64,000 nt of DNA from Eubacterium sp. (GTDB taxonomy: Bacteria > Bacillota > Clostridia > Lachnospirales > Lachnospiraceae), in the NCBI GenBank assembly GCA_016292095.1, contig JAEFAB010000053.1:1-64000 (forward strand), in the 5' to 3' direction. Numbering within the stretch: the first letter of the stretch is position 1; each line of letters opens with the position of its first letter. Shown here piece by piece: positions 17,254-25,228 of the stretch. Under the pieces are notes generated by a model. That model was not told the origin of the DNA, made no database searches, and saw nothing but the letters and a program-made list of their open reading frames with translations. The position numbers and the translations under genes were made by a program.

Positions 17254-18531
17254 ATGAATATTCGTGAAGAAGCACATCAGATGAAATTAATTTCCCCAAA
17301 GCTTGCTGCAACAAGTAATGAGGAGAGAAACGAAGCGTTAAGAATGGTAGCGAAGGCATTGGAAGCAAAGAAGGATGAAATCTTTGCAGCCAATCAGATT
17401 GACCTGAAGAATGCAAAGGAGAATGGAATTTCTGATGCAGTATATAAACGATTGAAATTTGATGAAGGAAAACTGAAATCAGTTTTGGAAGGATTGGACC
17501 AGCTTACAAAGTTGGAAGATCCTGTAGGAAAAGTGATTTTTGAAAGAGAATTGGATGAAGGGCTGGTGCTTAATAGAATTTCCTGCCCAATCGGTGTTAT
17601 CGGTGTTATTTTTGAGGCACGTCCAGATGCATTGGTTCAGATTTCTTCTCTTTGTATTAAGAGCGGAAACTGTGCGATTTTAAAGGGCGGTAAAGAGACC
17701 GTAACAACAAACAAGGTATTGTTCCGGATTATTAATGAAAGTGTCATTGAAGCAGGACTTCCAAAGGGATGTCTTCTTCAGGCAGAACTCCATAATGAAA
17801 TCGATGAATTGCTTCAGTGCGAAAAAGATGTAGATTTGTTAATTCCACGTGGGTCCAATGCATTTGTTCAGTACATCATGAACAATACAAAGATTCCAGT
17901 CATGGGACATGCGGATGGAATCTGCCACGTTTATGTGGATGAAGATGCGGATTTTGAAAAGGCAGTTCCAATTGTTGTGGATGCAAAAATTCAGTATACC
18001 GCTGCCTGCAACGCAGTGGAAACATTGTTGGTAAACAGAAAGATTGCCGGTGAATTTTTACCAAAGGTAGCAAAGGCATTGGAAGATGCCGGAGTAAAAC
18101 TTCGCGGAACAAAAGAAGTTGCCGGATTAATCAATGCAGAAGAAATGGGAGAAGATGAATTCAATACAGAATATCTGGAATTGGTTCTTTCTGTGAAATT
18201 AGTGGATGGTGTGGAAGAAGCAGTGGACCACATTAACAGATTCGGATCTCACCATACAGATGCCATTGTGACAGAAAACAAGGAAACTGCTGAATACTTT
18301 ATGCAGATGGTTGATTCTGCGGGAGTATACCAGAACTGCTCCACTAGATTTGCTGACGGATTCCGTTATGGATTTGGTGCGGAAGTAGGAATCAGCACAA
18401 GCAAAATTCATGCCCGCGGACCGGTTGGTTTGGAAGGATTGATGACATATAAATACAAACTCTACGGAAGCGGACAGATTGTAGATGATTATGCAACGGG
18501 AAAGAAGAGTTTTCATTTTAAAGACAGATAG
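17254..18531 (+). CDS. proA: Gamma-glutamyl phosphate reductase
   Basis: A 425-residue cytosolic NADPH-dependent enzyme of the aldehyde dehydrogenase superfamily. It reduces gamma-glutamyl phosphate to glutamate semialdehyde, the second step of proline synthesis. Full family length. Hallmarks: PIGVIGVIFEARPDA for the NADP-binding region, KGGKE, and the catalytic Cys252 in YTAACNAVET. SD AGAGAGG precedes the ATG. The partner kinase proB is not adjacent and not in the window. The gene follows a terminator closely and shows no obvious own promoter; the clostripain gene starts 16 nt after its stop, so the two may share a transcript. Confidence 0.95.
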   Translation: MNIREEAHQMKLISPKLAATSNEERNEALRMVAKALEAKKDEIFAANQIDLKNAKENGISDAVYKRLKFDEGKLKSVLEGLDQLTKLEDPVGKVIFERELDEGLVLNRISCPIGVIGVIFEARPDALVQISSLCIKSGNCAILKGGKETVTTNKVLFRIINESVIEAGLPKGCLLQAELHNEIDELLQCEKDVDLLIPRGSNAFVQYIMNNTKIPVMGHADGICHVYVDEDADFEKAVPIVVDAKIQYTAACNAVETLLVNRKIAGEFLPKVAKALEDAGVKLRGTKEVAGLINAEEMGEDEFNTEYLELVLSVKLVDGVEEAVDHINRFGSHHTDAIVTENKETAEYFMQMVDSAGVYQNCSTRFADGFRYGFGAEVGISTSKIHARGPVGLEGLMTYKYKLYGSGQIVDDYATGKKSFHFKDR

Positions 18532-18547
18532 TTAGGAGAACAGAGGT

Positions 18548-20863
18548 ATGGAACAGAAAAGACCGTTAAACAGAAAGCGATTTGACTCCGGTCAGAGCGC
18601 AAAAGTTTCAAAACGAGGAGAAGGTTTAGGAACCGGTCCTGTGGGAAAGCGAACAAGCAGCAGTTCTTCTGGGCACAGTAGCAGTGGAAGAGGAATGACC
18701 CGTGCAGGTGCAGCCGGCGGTGGAGGTATCGGCATAATTGCCATTCTCTTTATCCTTTTTCAGATTTTCGGCGGTTCTCTGGGAGGAGATTCTTCCCTTT
18801 CCAGTTTGGGAAATATGACTTCTCTTTCGGGAGATTATGGCGGAAGCAATGCCAGCATGAGTGCGGTGAATACTTCCGTTGCCAGCGGCAGCAGAGCAAA
18901 GAGAACTGTTGTCAAAGGAAATGGTCAGGACAACCATACCATAATGGTTTATATGTGCGGAACGGATTTGGAATCAAGAAGCGGAATGGCCAGCAATGAT
19001 TTGGCTGAAATGGCTTCTGCAACTCTTTCCGAAGACGTGAATGTGATTGTTTACACCGGTGGATGTAACAAGTGGAAATCCGGTATCAGCAACAAAACAA
19101 ACCAGATTTATCAGGTGAAAAACGGAAAACTGAAATGTCTGGTGGAAAATGACGGAAATAAATCCATGGTAGAGGCATCGACCTTAACCGGATTCATCAA
19201 ATGGTGTAACGAAAAGTATCCGGCAAACAGAAGAAGCCTGATTCTCTGGGATCATGGCGGCGGCTCTGTTACAGGATACGGATATGATGAGAAAAACGGG
19301 AAAGGTTCTTCCATGACTCTTTCCAAAATTAATACAGCACTGAGAAGTGCAGGAACAACCTTTGATTTTATCGGATTTGATGCCTGTCTGATGGCAACGG
19401 CAGAAACCGCATTGATGCTTGATAAATACGCGGACTACATGATTGCTTCAGAAGAAACGGAGCCGGGAATTGGTTGGTATTACACCAACTGGCTGACAAA
19501 ACTGTCTCAGGATACTTCCATGGAAACAACGTCTATTGGAAAAAATATAATTGATGATTATACCAGTCAGTGCCAGAAAAAATGTCCGGGTCAGAAAACA
19601 ACCTTGTCGATTATCGACTTGGCAGAATTTTCGAACACCGTGCCGTCGGCATTAAAGGGATTTTCAAGTTCTATCAGCGAGAAAATTGCAGCAAAGAAAT
19701 ATTCCGATATTTCTGATGCAAGAAATTCTACCAGAGAATTTGCACAGCGTTCCAAGATTGACCAGATTGACCTGGCAGATATGGCAGACAAAGTAGGAAG
19801 TGAGGAAGCCAAGGCGTTAAGCAAGGCAGTGAAAAATGCTGTGAAGTATAACAAGACGTCTTCCAACATGACAAATTCCTACGGCGTATCCATTTACTTC
19901 CCGTATAAGAAGACATCTTATGTGGACAAGGCATGTCAGAACTATGAAGCAATCGGATTGGACAGCGAATACAGCAAATGTATTAAGCAGTTTGCGGCAG
20001 TAGAAACCACAGGACAGATTTCTGCCGGAGGAAGTTCTTCGCCAATAGGAACCCTTTTAGGTGGAAGTACTTCCGATGCATCCTTTGATGTGGGAACTAT
20101 TATCGGGATGCTCTCCGGATTTACAAGTGGCGCAGACCGTAACATTACAATTTCCGGATTAAATACGGGAAATACAAATTTCTTAAAGGATTGTGATTTC
20201 TCCGAAAATGAATTGGCTGAAATTGTTGCGGCAAATCATTTACAGGAATCCGATTTCAAATTTAAAGACGAAGACGGAGAAAAAATCCTTCACCTGAGTG
20301 AAGACCGGTGGAAGTTGGTGCATTCCGCAGATCAGAATCTTTTTGTCTATGATGGCTCCGGCTATATGGACATGGGATTAGACAATGTCTTTGACTTCAC
20401 AGAAGACGGAGATATGATTGCTTCCACCGAAGCAACATGGCTTGGCATCAACGGTCAGCCGGTGGCATATTACCATACGGATACTACTCAGGTTGGAGAA
20501 CAATATACCATTACCGGTTATGTTCCGGCACTCTTAAACGGCAACCGTGTGAAGTTGATTTTAGTTTTTGATAACGCTCATGAGAGCGGCTATGTGGCAG
20601 GGGCAGAATCAGCATATGTCCAGAATGAAACCGATGCCGTAGCGAAGAATATGACGAAAATCAAAGACGGTGACAAGATTGACTTTATTTGTGATTACTA
20701 CAGCGAAGACGGAAAATACCAAGACAGCTACTATTTAGGAGAACAGATGACCGTGAATGGGGAACTGAAAATCGCCAACGTGAAGCTGGAAAATGAGAAG
20801 ATAGTAATTTCTTATAAGTTTACAGATATATACAATAATGAATATTGGGCAAAGGTGAAATAG
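18548..20863 (+). CDS. Membrane-anchored clostripain family cysteine protease (C11)
   Basis: A 771-residue protein. A basic, Ser/Gly-rich cytoplasmic head (1-57) precedes one transmembrane helix (~58-76, GIIAILFILFQIF), and the rest lies outside the cell. The peptidase C11 core starts at HTIMVYMCGTDLESR (~128) with the catalytic pair His236 in WDHGGGS and Cys280 in FDACLMAT, followed by the EETEPGIGWYY segment. After the protease (~128-480) a long region of about 290 residues (FKFKDEDGEKILHLSEDRW onward) is likely a beta-rich binding domain. Clostripains cleave after Arg/Lys and often self-activate. Substrate unknown. ATG with AGGAGAACAGAGGT upstream, just after proA. Confidence 0.88.
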   Translation: MEQKRPLNRKRFDSGQSAKVSKRGEGLGTGPVGKRTSSSSSGHSSSGRGMTRAGAAGGGGIGIIAILFILFQIFGGSLGGDSSLSSLGNMTSLSGDYGGSNASMSAVNTSVASGSRAKRTVVKGNGQDNHTIMVYMCGTDLESRSGMASNDLAEMASATLSEDVNVIVYTGGCNKWKSGISNKTNQIYQVKNGKLKCLVENDGNKSMVEASTLTGFIKWCNEKYPANRRSLILWDHGGGSVTGYGYDEKNGKGSSMTLSKINTALRSAGTTFDFIGFDACLMATAETALMLDKYADYMIASEETEPGIGWYYTNWLTKLSQDTSMETTSIGKNIIDDYTSQCQKKCPGQKTTLSIIDLAEFSNTVPSALKGFSSSISEKIAAKKYSDISDARNSTREFAQRSKIDQIDLADMADKVGSEEAKALSKAVKNAVKYNKTSSNMTNSYGVSIYFPYKKTSYVDKACQNYEAIGLDSEYSKCIKQFAAVETTGQISAGGSSSPIGTLLGGSTSDASFDVGTIIGMLSGFTSGADRNITISGLNTGNTNFLKDCDFSENELAEIVAANHLQESDFKFKDEDGEKILHLSEDRWKLVHSADQNLFVYDGSGYMDMGLDNVFDFTEDGDMIASTEATWLGINGQPVAYYHTDTTQVGEQYTITGYVPALLNGNRVKLILVFDNAHESGYVAGAESAYVQNETDAVAKNMTKIKDGDKIDFICDYYSEDGKYQDSYYLGEQMTVNGELKIANVKLENEKIVISYKFTDIYNNEYWAKVK

Positions 20864-20876
20864 ACTTAGAAAAAGA

Positions 20877-20911
20877 AAAGGAACGATGCGGTTTGGCGTC
20901 GTTCCTTTTTT
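20877..20911 (+). terminator. Terminator of the clostripain gene
   Basis: Stem AAAGGAACGATGC / GCGTCGTTCCTTT with a GGTTTG loop, then a T-run. The following ~140 bases (20912-21050) are AT-rich with no gene or clear signal. Confidence 0.9.
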
Positions 20912-21050
20912 CGGTGATTGGGAATAATATCTTGAAAAGAGTATATTTAAGTGATACATTTAATTCAGAATGATTTTAATAAAAACGAACTGAATAAAAA
21001 TAACGAAGAAAAAATGTAAAATCAAAAAATAAGTAAAGTTTAAAATTCTC

Positions 21051-21079
21051 TTGACGAATAACCAAAAACGTCGTAGAAT
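21051..21079 (+). promoter_or_regulatory. Promoter of the feo operon
   Basis: TTGACG, 17-bp spacer, TAGAAT, about 115 nt before feoA. Confidence 0.75.
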
Positions 21080-21085
21080 ATGAAG

Positions 21086-21107
21086 CGGGTTAGGGTGGCC
21101 TAACCCG
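21086..21107 (+). promoter_or_regulatory. DtxR/IdeR-like dyad operator at the feo promoter
   Basis: Perfect 9-bp inverted repeat CGGGTTAGG - GTGG - CCTAACCCG spanning the expected transcription start. The TTAGG-N4-CCTAA core resembles metal-dependent repressors of the DtxR/IdeR/MntR family. Repression by Fe-loaded regulator is expected (inference). Confidence 0.55.
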
Positions 21108-21124
21108 TTCTTTAAAACCAACGG

Positions 21125-21138
21125 TTAGTCAAAACTAA
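21125..21138 (+). promoter_or_regulatory. Second TTAG-N6-CTAA dyad in the feo leader
   Basis: TTAGT-CAAA-ACTAA. It has the same 14-bp architecture as the upstream core, 35 bp away. Confidence 0.4.
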
Positions 21139-21192
21139 TAATAAATAGTAGAGGCTAATCTAAAATAGTCACAACAAACAAAGGAGATGTTT

Positions 21193-21405
21193 ATGATGCC
21201 TTTAAGACTAGCAGATCCGGGGGAGACAAACATTATTAAAAGAGTCAGCGGAACTCCTGAGGTGAAAAAACATTTAGAAGATTTAGGATTTGTGGCAGGC
21301 GGTGAAGTGTCTATCATTTCAATGACGGCTGGAAACATCATTGTGAATGTAAAGGAATCCCGCATTGCTATCAGCGAAGAAATGGCAAACAAAATCTATG
21401 TTTAA
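21193..21405 (+). CDS. feoA: Ferrous iron transport protein A, first copy
   Basis: A 70-residue SH3-like FeoA protein. The start at 21193 or 21196 is favoured by AAAGGAG 6 nt upstream; the ATG at 21187 abuts that SD. It shows the family pattern of a central VKKHLEDLGFVAGGEV-like segment and a C-terminal NVKESRIAISEEMANKI strand. FeoA is a cytosolic partner that modulates the FeoB GTPase channel. It is the first of two consecutive FeoA genes and is only 38% or so like the next by eye, so the two may be subunits with distinct roles rather than recent duplicates. Confidence 0.9.
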   Translation: MMPLRLADPGETNIIKRVSGTPEVKKHLEDLGFVAGGEVSIISMTAGNIIVNVKESRIAISEEMANKIYV

Positions 21406-21421
21406 TAAAAAGGAGAACAAA

Positions 21422-21643
21422 ATGAAAACATTAAGAACCACAAAAATTGGTGACACGGTTAAAGTTGTGAAATTACATGGCGACGGTGCTGTCAAAAGAA
21501 GAATTATGGATATGGGGATTACAAAGGGTGTAGAAGTTTTTGTGCGTAAAGAAGCACCGCTGGGCGACCCGATTGAAATTACCGTACGAGGTTATGAACT
21601 TTCTATCAGAAAAGCTGATGCAGAGATGATTGAAGTGGAATAG
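21422..21643 (+). CDS. feoA: Ferrous iron transport protein A, second copy
   Basis: A 73-residue FeoA/SH3-like protein starting at the ATG at 21422, which has AAAGGAG 7 nt upstream; the longer frame from 21365 overlaps the previous gene without an SD. Typical elements are VKVVKLHGDGAVKRRIMDMGITKGVEV, then PLGDPIEITVRGYELSIRKADAEMI, the conserved beta-strand and RxxAxxI ending. It lies 16 nt after the first feoA and 42 nt before feoB. It probably acts as the canonical FeoA for this FeoB, since this sequence is the more typical of the two. Confidence 0.93.
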   Translation: MKTLRTTKIGDTVKVVKLHGDGAVKRRIMDMGITKGVEVFVRKEAPLGDPIEITVRGYELSIRKADAEMIEVE

Positions 21644-21685
21644 TGAATGTTCCGGATGAAATATGTTAAAAGAGAGGAAGAGATT

Positions 21686-24118
21686 ATGGAAGGAAAAATA
21701 AGGATTGCACTTGCAGGAAATCCGAATAGTGGTAAGACCACATTGTTTAATGCGTTAACCGGTTCCAATCAGTTTGTTGGAAACTGGCCGGGGGTTACAG
21801 TTGAAAAGAAAGAGGGAAAATTAAAAAAATATAATGATGTAATTGTAACAGACTTGCCGGGAATTTATTCCCTGTCGCCGTATACTTTGGAAGAAGTGGT
21901 TGCAAGAAATTATCTGATTGAGGAGCGTCCGGATGTCATCCTGAATATTATTGATGGTACTAACTTGGAACGTAATTTGTATTTGACGACACAGCTTGTT
22001 GAGCTGGGAATTCCGGTTGTTATTGCAATCAATATGATGGACATCATTCGAAAGAATGGTGACAAATTAGATACTGAACAGTTGGCTGTTCAGTTAGGAT
22101 GCGAAATTGTAGAAATTTCTGCTCTGAAAGGAACAGGAATTGAAGAAGCTGCTAAGGCGGCAGTTCAGGCTGCGAAAGGAGCAAAGACAATTCCACAGCA
22201 TAGTTTTAGCGGTGCAGTGGAACATGCCCTTGCACATATTGAAGAAGCTGCTGTGCATAATATGCCGGAAGAACAGCAGCGTTGGTATGCCATCAAAATC
22301 TTTGAACGGGACGAAAAAGTTCTGGAGAAAATGAATCTGGATGCCAAAACTTTAGAGCATATTGAAAAAGATATTCAGGCAGCTGAAAAGGAATTGGATG
22401 ATGATGCAGAAAGTATTATCACCAATGAACGTTATGTTTATATCGCATCGGTGCTGAAGGGATGTTACAAAAAGAAGAATAAAGGAAAATTGTCGCTATC
22501 TGATAAGATTGACCGTGTTGTTACAAACCGTTTTGCAGCACTTCCGATTTTTGCTGCTGTCATGATTCTGGTTTATTATATTTCGGTTTCTACTGTAGGA
22601 AGCTGGGCAACCGATTGGGCAAATGATGGTTTGTTCGGTGGTGATGGCGATGGCTGGCACTTATTTGGAATCGGCACTTCAGAGTATGAAGACGCAGAAG
22701 CAAAATGGGCAGAAGAAACTGTCTTTGTGGATGACGTAAAAGTAGTTCTGGATCAGGCGGCCAAGGATGACAAGGTTGTTGGCGTTGATGATTTGCTTGG
22801 GGCTTTTGAGGAAAAAGATTTTGGCGCCTTTGATGAGGCCTATGGAGCTTACGGAGAGGACTTGGCTGAAAATGGATACGACTTAGATGCTGCACTCCCA
22901 TTAGATGAAGAAGGTGAATGGGACGGCGCTCCGGATTCAGCAGATTATGGAGTATGGATTCCGGGAATCAAGACCGCGGTGGCAAACGGATTGGAGAAAA
23001 TTCATTGTGCAGAATGGCTACAGGGATTGGTTGTAGAAGGAATTGTTGGCGGCGTTGGCGCAGTCCTTGGATTCGTACCACAGATTTTCGTACTGTTTAT
23101 TTTCCTGGCGTTTCTGGAGAGCTGTGGATATATGGCTCGTATTGCTTTTGTCATGGATAGAATTTTCAGAAAGTTTGGTCTTTCCGGAAAGTCCTTCATT
23201 CCGATGTTGATCGGAACCGGTTGTGGAATCCCGGGAATTATGGCTTCTAGAACCATTGAAAATGAGCGTGACCGTCGTATGACCATTATGACAACTACAT
23301 TTATTCCTTGTGGAGCAAAACTCCCAATCATTGCCATGATTGCTACAGCTCTGTTTGATGGCGCATGGTGGGTGGCGCCGAGTGCCTACTTCCTTGGCAT
23401 GGGTGCAATTATCATTTCCGGTATTATGCTGAAGAAAACGAAGATGTTTGCCGGTGACCCGGCTCCGTTTGTTATGGAACTTCCTGCTTATCATTTACCA
23501 ACGGTTGGAAATGTTCTTCGTTCTATGTGGGAACGTGGATGGTCCTTCATCAAGAAAGCGGGCACTATCATCTTGATTTCATCAATTCTGATTTGGTTGG
23601 GTTCTGTCTTTGGATGGACAGACGGAAGTTTTGGTTTTAATGCAGATATGGAATTGGCTGACAGCATTTTAGGTCACATTGGTAACGGAATTAAATGGAT
23701 TTTCGCACCACTTGGCTTCAATGATGCAACAGCGACGATTGCCACCATCATGGGATTGGTAGCAAAAGAAGAAGTTGTCGGTGTATTCGGTGTTTTGGAT
23801 TTCGTGGAAATGTCAAAGCTTGCAGCATACTCGTTCCTTGCATTTAACTTGTTATGCGCTCCTTGTTTTGCGGCAATCGGTGCAATTCGAAGAGAAATGA
23901 ATTCTGCAAAATGGACTATCTTTGCGATATCATACCAGTGTGTTTTAGCATATGCGGTTTCTCTGGTAATCTACCAGATTGGTTCCGCTGTAACCGGAAA
24001 CATTCATCCGGTAGGCTTCGTAGTTGCTCTTGCTGCAATTGCATTTGCAGTTTACATGCTCTTTATTAAAAAATATCAGGAAGCAAAGAAACTTGATATT
24101 CAGGTGAAGACAAAGTAA
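21686..24118 (+). CDS. feoB: Ferrous iron transporter B
   Basis: An 810-residue membrane Fe2+ transporter. The N-terminal G domain has G1 GNPNSGKTT, G3 DLPGIYSLSPYT and G4 NMMD, followed by a helical GDI-like domain (~165-270). Then come the Gate/Nucleoside-recognition membrane regions, with conserved GYMARIAFVMD, GTGCGIPGIMASRTI and the second gate FIPCGAKLPI. The start at 21686 has AGAGGAAG 6 nt upstream; the earlier ATG at 21647 lacks an SD. Unusual: between the first membrane helix and the second conserved block there is a strongly acidic insertion of about 90 residues (~332-422), predicted to lie outside the cell. Iron regulation is expected from the upstream dyads. Confidence 0.96.
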   Translation: MEGKIRIALAGNPNSGKTTLFNALTGSNQFVGNWPGVTVEKKEGKLKKYNDVIVTDLPGIYSLSPYTLEEVVARNYLIEERPDVILNIIDGTNLERNLYLTTQLVELGIPVVIAINMMDIIRKNGDKLDTEQLAVQLGCEIVEISALKGTGIEEAAKAAVQAAKGAKTIPQHSFSGAVEHALAHIEEAAVHNMPEEQQRWYAIKIFERDEKVLEKMNLDAKTLEHIEKDIQAAEKELDDDAESIITNERYVYIASVLKGCYKKKNKGKLSLSDKIDRVVTNRFAALPIFAAVMILVYYISVSTVGSWATDWANDGLFGGDGDGWHLFGIGTSEYEDAEAKWAEETVFVDDVKVVLDQAAKDDKVVGVDDLLGAFEEKDFGAFDEAYGAYGEDLAENGYDLDAALPLDEEGEWDGAPDSADYGVWIPGIKTAVANGLEKIHCAEWLQGLVVEGIVGGVGAVLGFVPQIFVLFIFLAFLESCGYMARIAFVMDRIFRKFGLSGKSFIPMLIGTGCGIPGIMASRTIENERDRRMTIMTTTFIPCGAKLPIIAMIATALFDGAWWVAPSAYFLGMGAIIISGIMLKKTKMFAGDPAPFVMELPAYHLPTVGNVLRSMWERGWSFIKKAGTIILISSILIWLGSVFGWTDGSFGFNADMELADSILGHIGNGIKWIFAPLGFNDATATIATIMGLVAKEEVVGVFGVLDFVEMSKLAAYSFLAFNLLCAPCFAAIGAIRREMNSAKWTIFAISYQCVLAYAVSLVIYQIGSAVTGNIHPVGFVVALAAIAFAVYMLFIKKYQEAKKLDIQVKTK

Positions 24119-24150
24119 TATAGTTCTAAACAGATATCGGAGGTGATTCT

Positions 24151-24318
24151 ATGATCTCTTGGATTTTAATGAATTTAGGAAACATTATTGTTTCAGCAAT
24201 CCTGGTAGTTGTTGTAGGATTGGTTGTTTTCAAAATGATAAAAGATAAAAAAAGTGGGAAGTCCTCCTGCAGTTGCGGCTGTGCCGGATGCCCTATGAGT
24301 GGAAAATGTCATAAATAG
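24151..24318 (+). CDS. FeoB-associated Cys-rich membrane protein
   Basis: A 55-residue protein 32 nt after feoB, with an ATCGGAGGTG SD 7 nt before its ATG. One N-terminal transmembrane helix (IIVSAILVVVVGLVVF) is followed by a basic stretch and a Cys-rich tail CSCGCAGCPMSGKC, five cysteines of a metal-ligand kind. This matches the small FeoB-associated Cys-rich membrane protein family found after feoB in many Firmicutes. It may accept iron at the cytosolic side or act as a FeoC-like cofactor-sensing element (inference). It is the last gene of the feo operon and is followed directly by a terminator. Confidence 0.92.
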   Translation: MISWILMNLGNIIVSAILVVVVGLVVFKMIKDKKSGKSSCSCGCAGCPMSGKCHK

Positions 24319-24325
24319 TAAAAAA

Positions 24326-24360
24326 CTCCTCAGCTTTTGTAAAGCTGGGGATTTTTTTTT
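24326..24360 (+). terminator. Terminator of the feo operon
   Basis: TCC-CAGCTTT / AAAGCTG-GGA stem (11 bp with one GU), TGT loop, then nine Ts. Confidence 0.92.
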
Positions 24361-24369
24361 ATGGAGAAA

Positions 24370-24657
24370 TGCATAGAAAAAGATGATTGCGCGGAAATCT
24401 ATGCACCAATCTGTCGGGCAGGGCGAGATGTTTGCATAGAAAAAGATGATTGCGCAGAAATCTATGCACCAATCTGTCGGGCAGGGCGAGATGTTTGCAT
24501 AGAAAAAGATGATTGCGCGGAAATCTATGCACCAATCTGTCGGGCAGGACGGGTTGTTTGCATAGAAAATGGCGATTGCGTGGAAATCTATGCATCAACC
24601 CGCCGAACAGGGTGGAAATACTGCATAGAAATTGAAGCTGGGGCTCTATTTTATGCA
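24370..24657. repeat. 63-bp tandem repeat array with internal dyads
   Basis: Four full 63-bp units begin at 24370, 24433, 24496 and 24559, and a partial fifth begins at 24622. Units 1-3 are nearly identical, while units 4 and 5 diverge. Every full unit contains an inverted repeat TGCATAGA ... TCTATGCA, so the array could form a row of hairpins. Because 63 is divisible by 3, long frames stay open on both strands (a 99-codon frame each way). There is no SD before the plus-strand ATG, which sits in the feo terminator T-run, so it is treated as non-coding. Confidence 0.85.
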
Positions 24658-24698
24658 TAAAGGTTAACGAAAATCAGGTTTCATTAAACATGGAAAAA

Positions 24699-24707
24699 TG
24701 GTATAAT
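24699..24707 (+). promoter_or_regulatory. Extended -10 promoter for the gtrA-like gene
   Basis: TGG followed by consensus TATAAT, 37 nt before the start codon. Confidence 0.6.
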
Positions 24708-24743
24708 ATACAACTAGATGAGGTTTAAAGTACGGTGATAAAA

Positions 24744-25187
24744 ATGGACGAATTAGTTAGACGATTAAAGACAGGAAATATCAAGATTATTTTTCGGGAA
24801 CAGACCGATGACGGATTGGTTCAGCTCTTTCGCTACGTGTTTGTAGGAGGCTTTGCTTTTGTGGCGGATTGGGGAACCATGGTGCTTGGTGTAATGGCAG
24901 GGATGAATGAATATGTGGCAGTGGCTGTTGCATTTATTGTGGGGCTGATTGTAAATTTCATTCTTTCCAAGTGGCTGGTGTTTCAGGAAAAATCTGAGAA
25001 GACTAACGCGGTAGGTGAGTTTATTGCCTATGGCGTGATTGGCGTACAGGGACTGCTCTTTACGGAATTACTGATGTTCGTTCAGTTAGAGTGGCTGGGA
25101 ATTCACTATATGATAGCGAAAGTGATTGCGGCTGCAATCGTATTGTTGTGGAACTTTATTGCAAGAAAAGTACTATTATATCAATAG
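24744..25187 (+). CDS. GtrA-like small membrane protein
   Basis: About 147 residues. Four transmembrane helices span most of the protein: FVGGFAFVADWGTMVLGV, VAVAVAFIVGLIVNFILSKWLVF, FIAYGVIGVQGLLFTELLMF and the C-terminal IAAAIVLLWNFIARKVLLY. FVGGxxFxxD ... NFxxxxxWxF ... NFxxxxxxxF is the GtrA signature. GtrA-family proteins are linked to translocation of lipid-linked sugars or to surface polysaccharide modification. No glycosyltransferase sits beside it here. Start is either ATG 24744 (GGTGAT 4 nt upstream) or GTG 24735 (GAGG 11 nt upstream). Confidence 0.88.
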   Translation: MDELVRRLKTGNIKIIFREQTDDGLVQLFRYVFVGGFAFVADWGTMVLGVMAGMNEYVAVAVAFIVGLIVNFILSKWLVFQEKSEKTNAVGEFIAYGVIGVQGLLFTELLMFVQLEWLGIHYMIAKVIAAAIVLLWNFIARKVLLYQ

Positions 25188-25228
25188 ACATACTTTTATA
25201 AAAAACAGAAAAGAAAGGAGTTTTAATT

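Noticed and set aside
24370-24657. CRISPR array
   Set aside because: Units are contiguous 63-bp tandem copies with no unique spacers and no cas genes nearby.
24361-24660. 99-codon open frame over the tandem repeats (and its minus-strand mirror)
   Set aside because: The openness follows from the 63-bp period, the ATG lies in the feo terminator T-run with no SD, and both strands are equally open.
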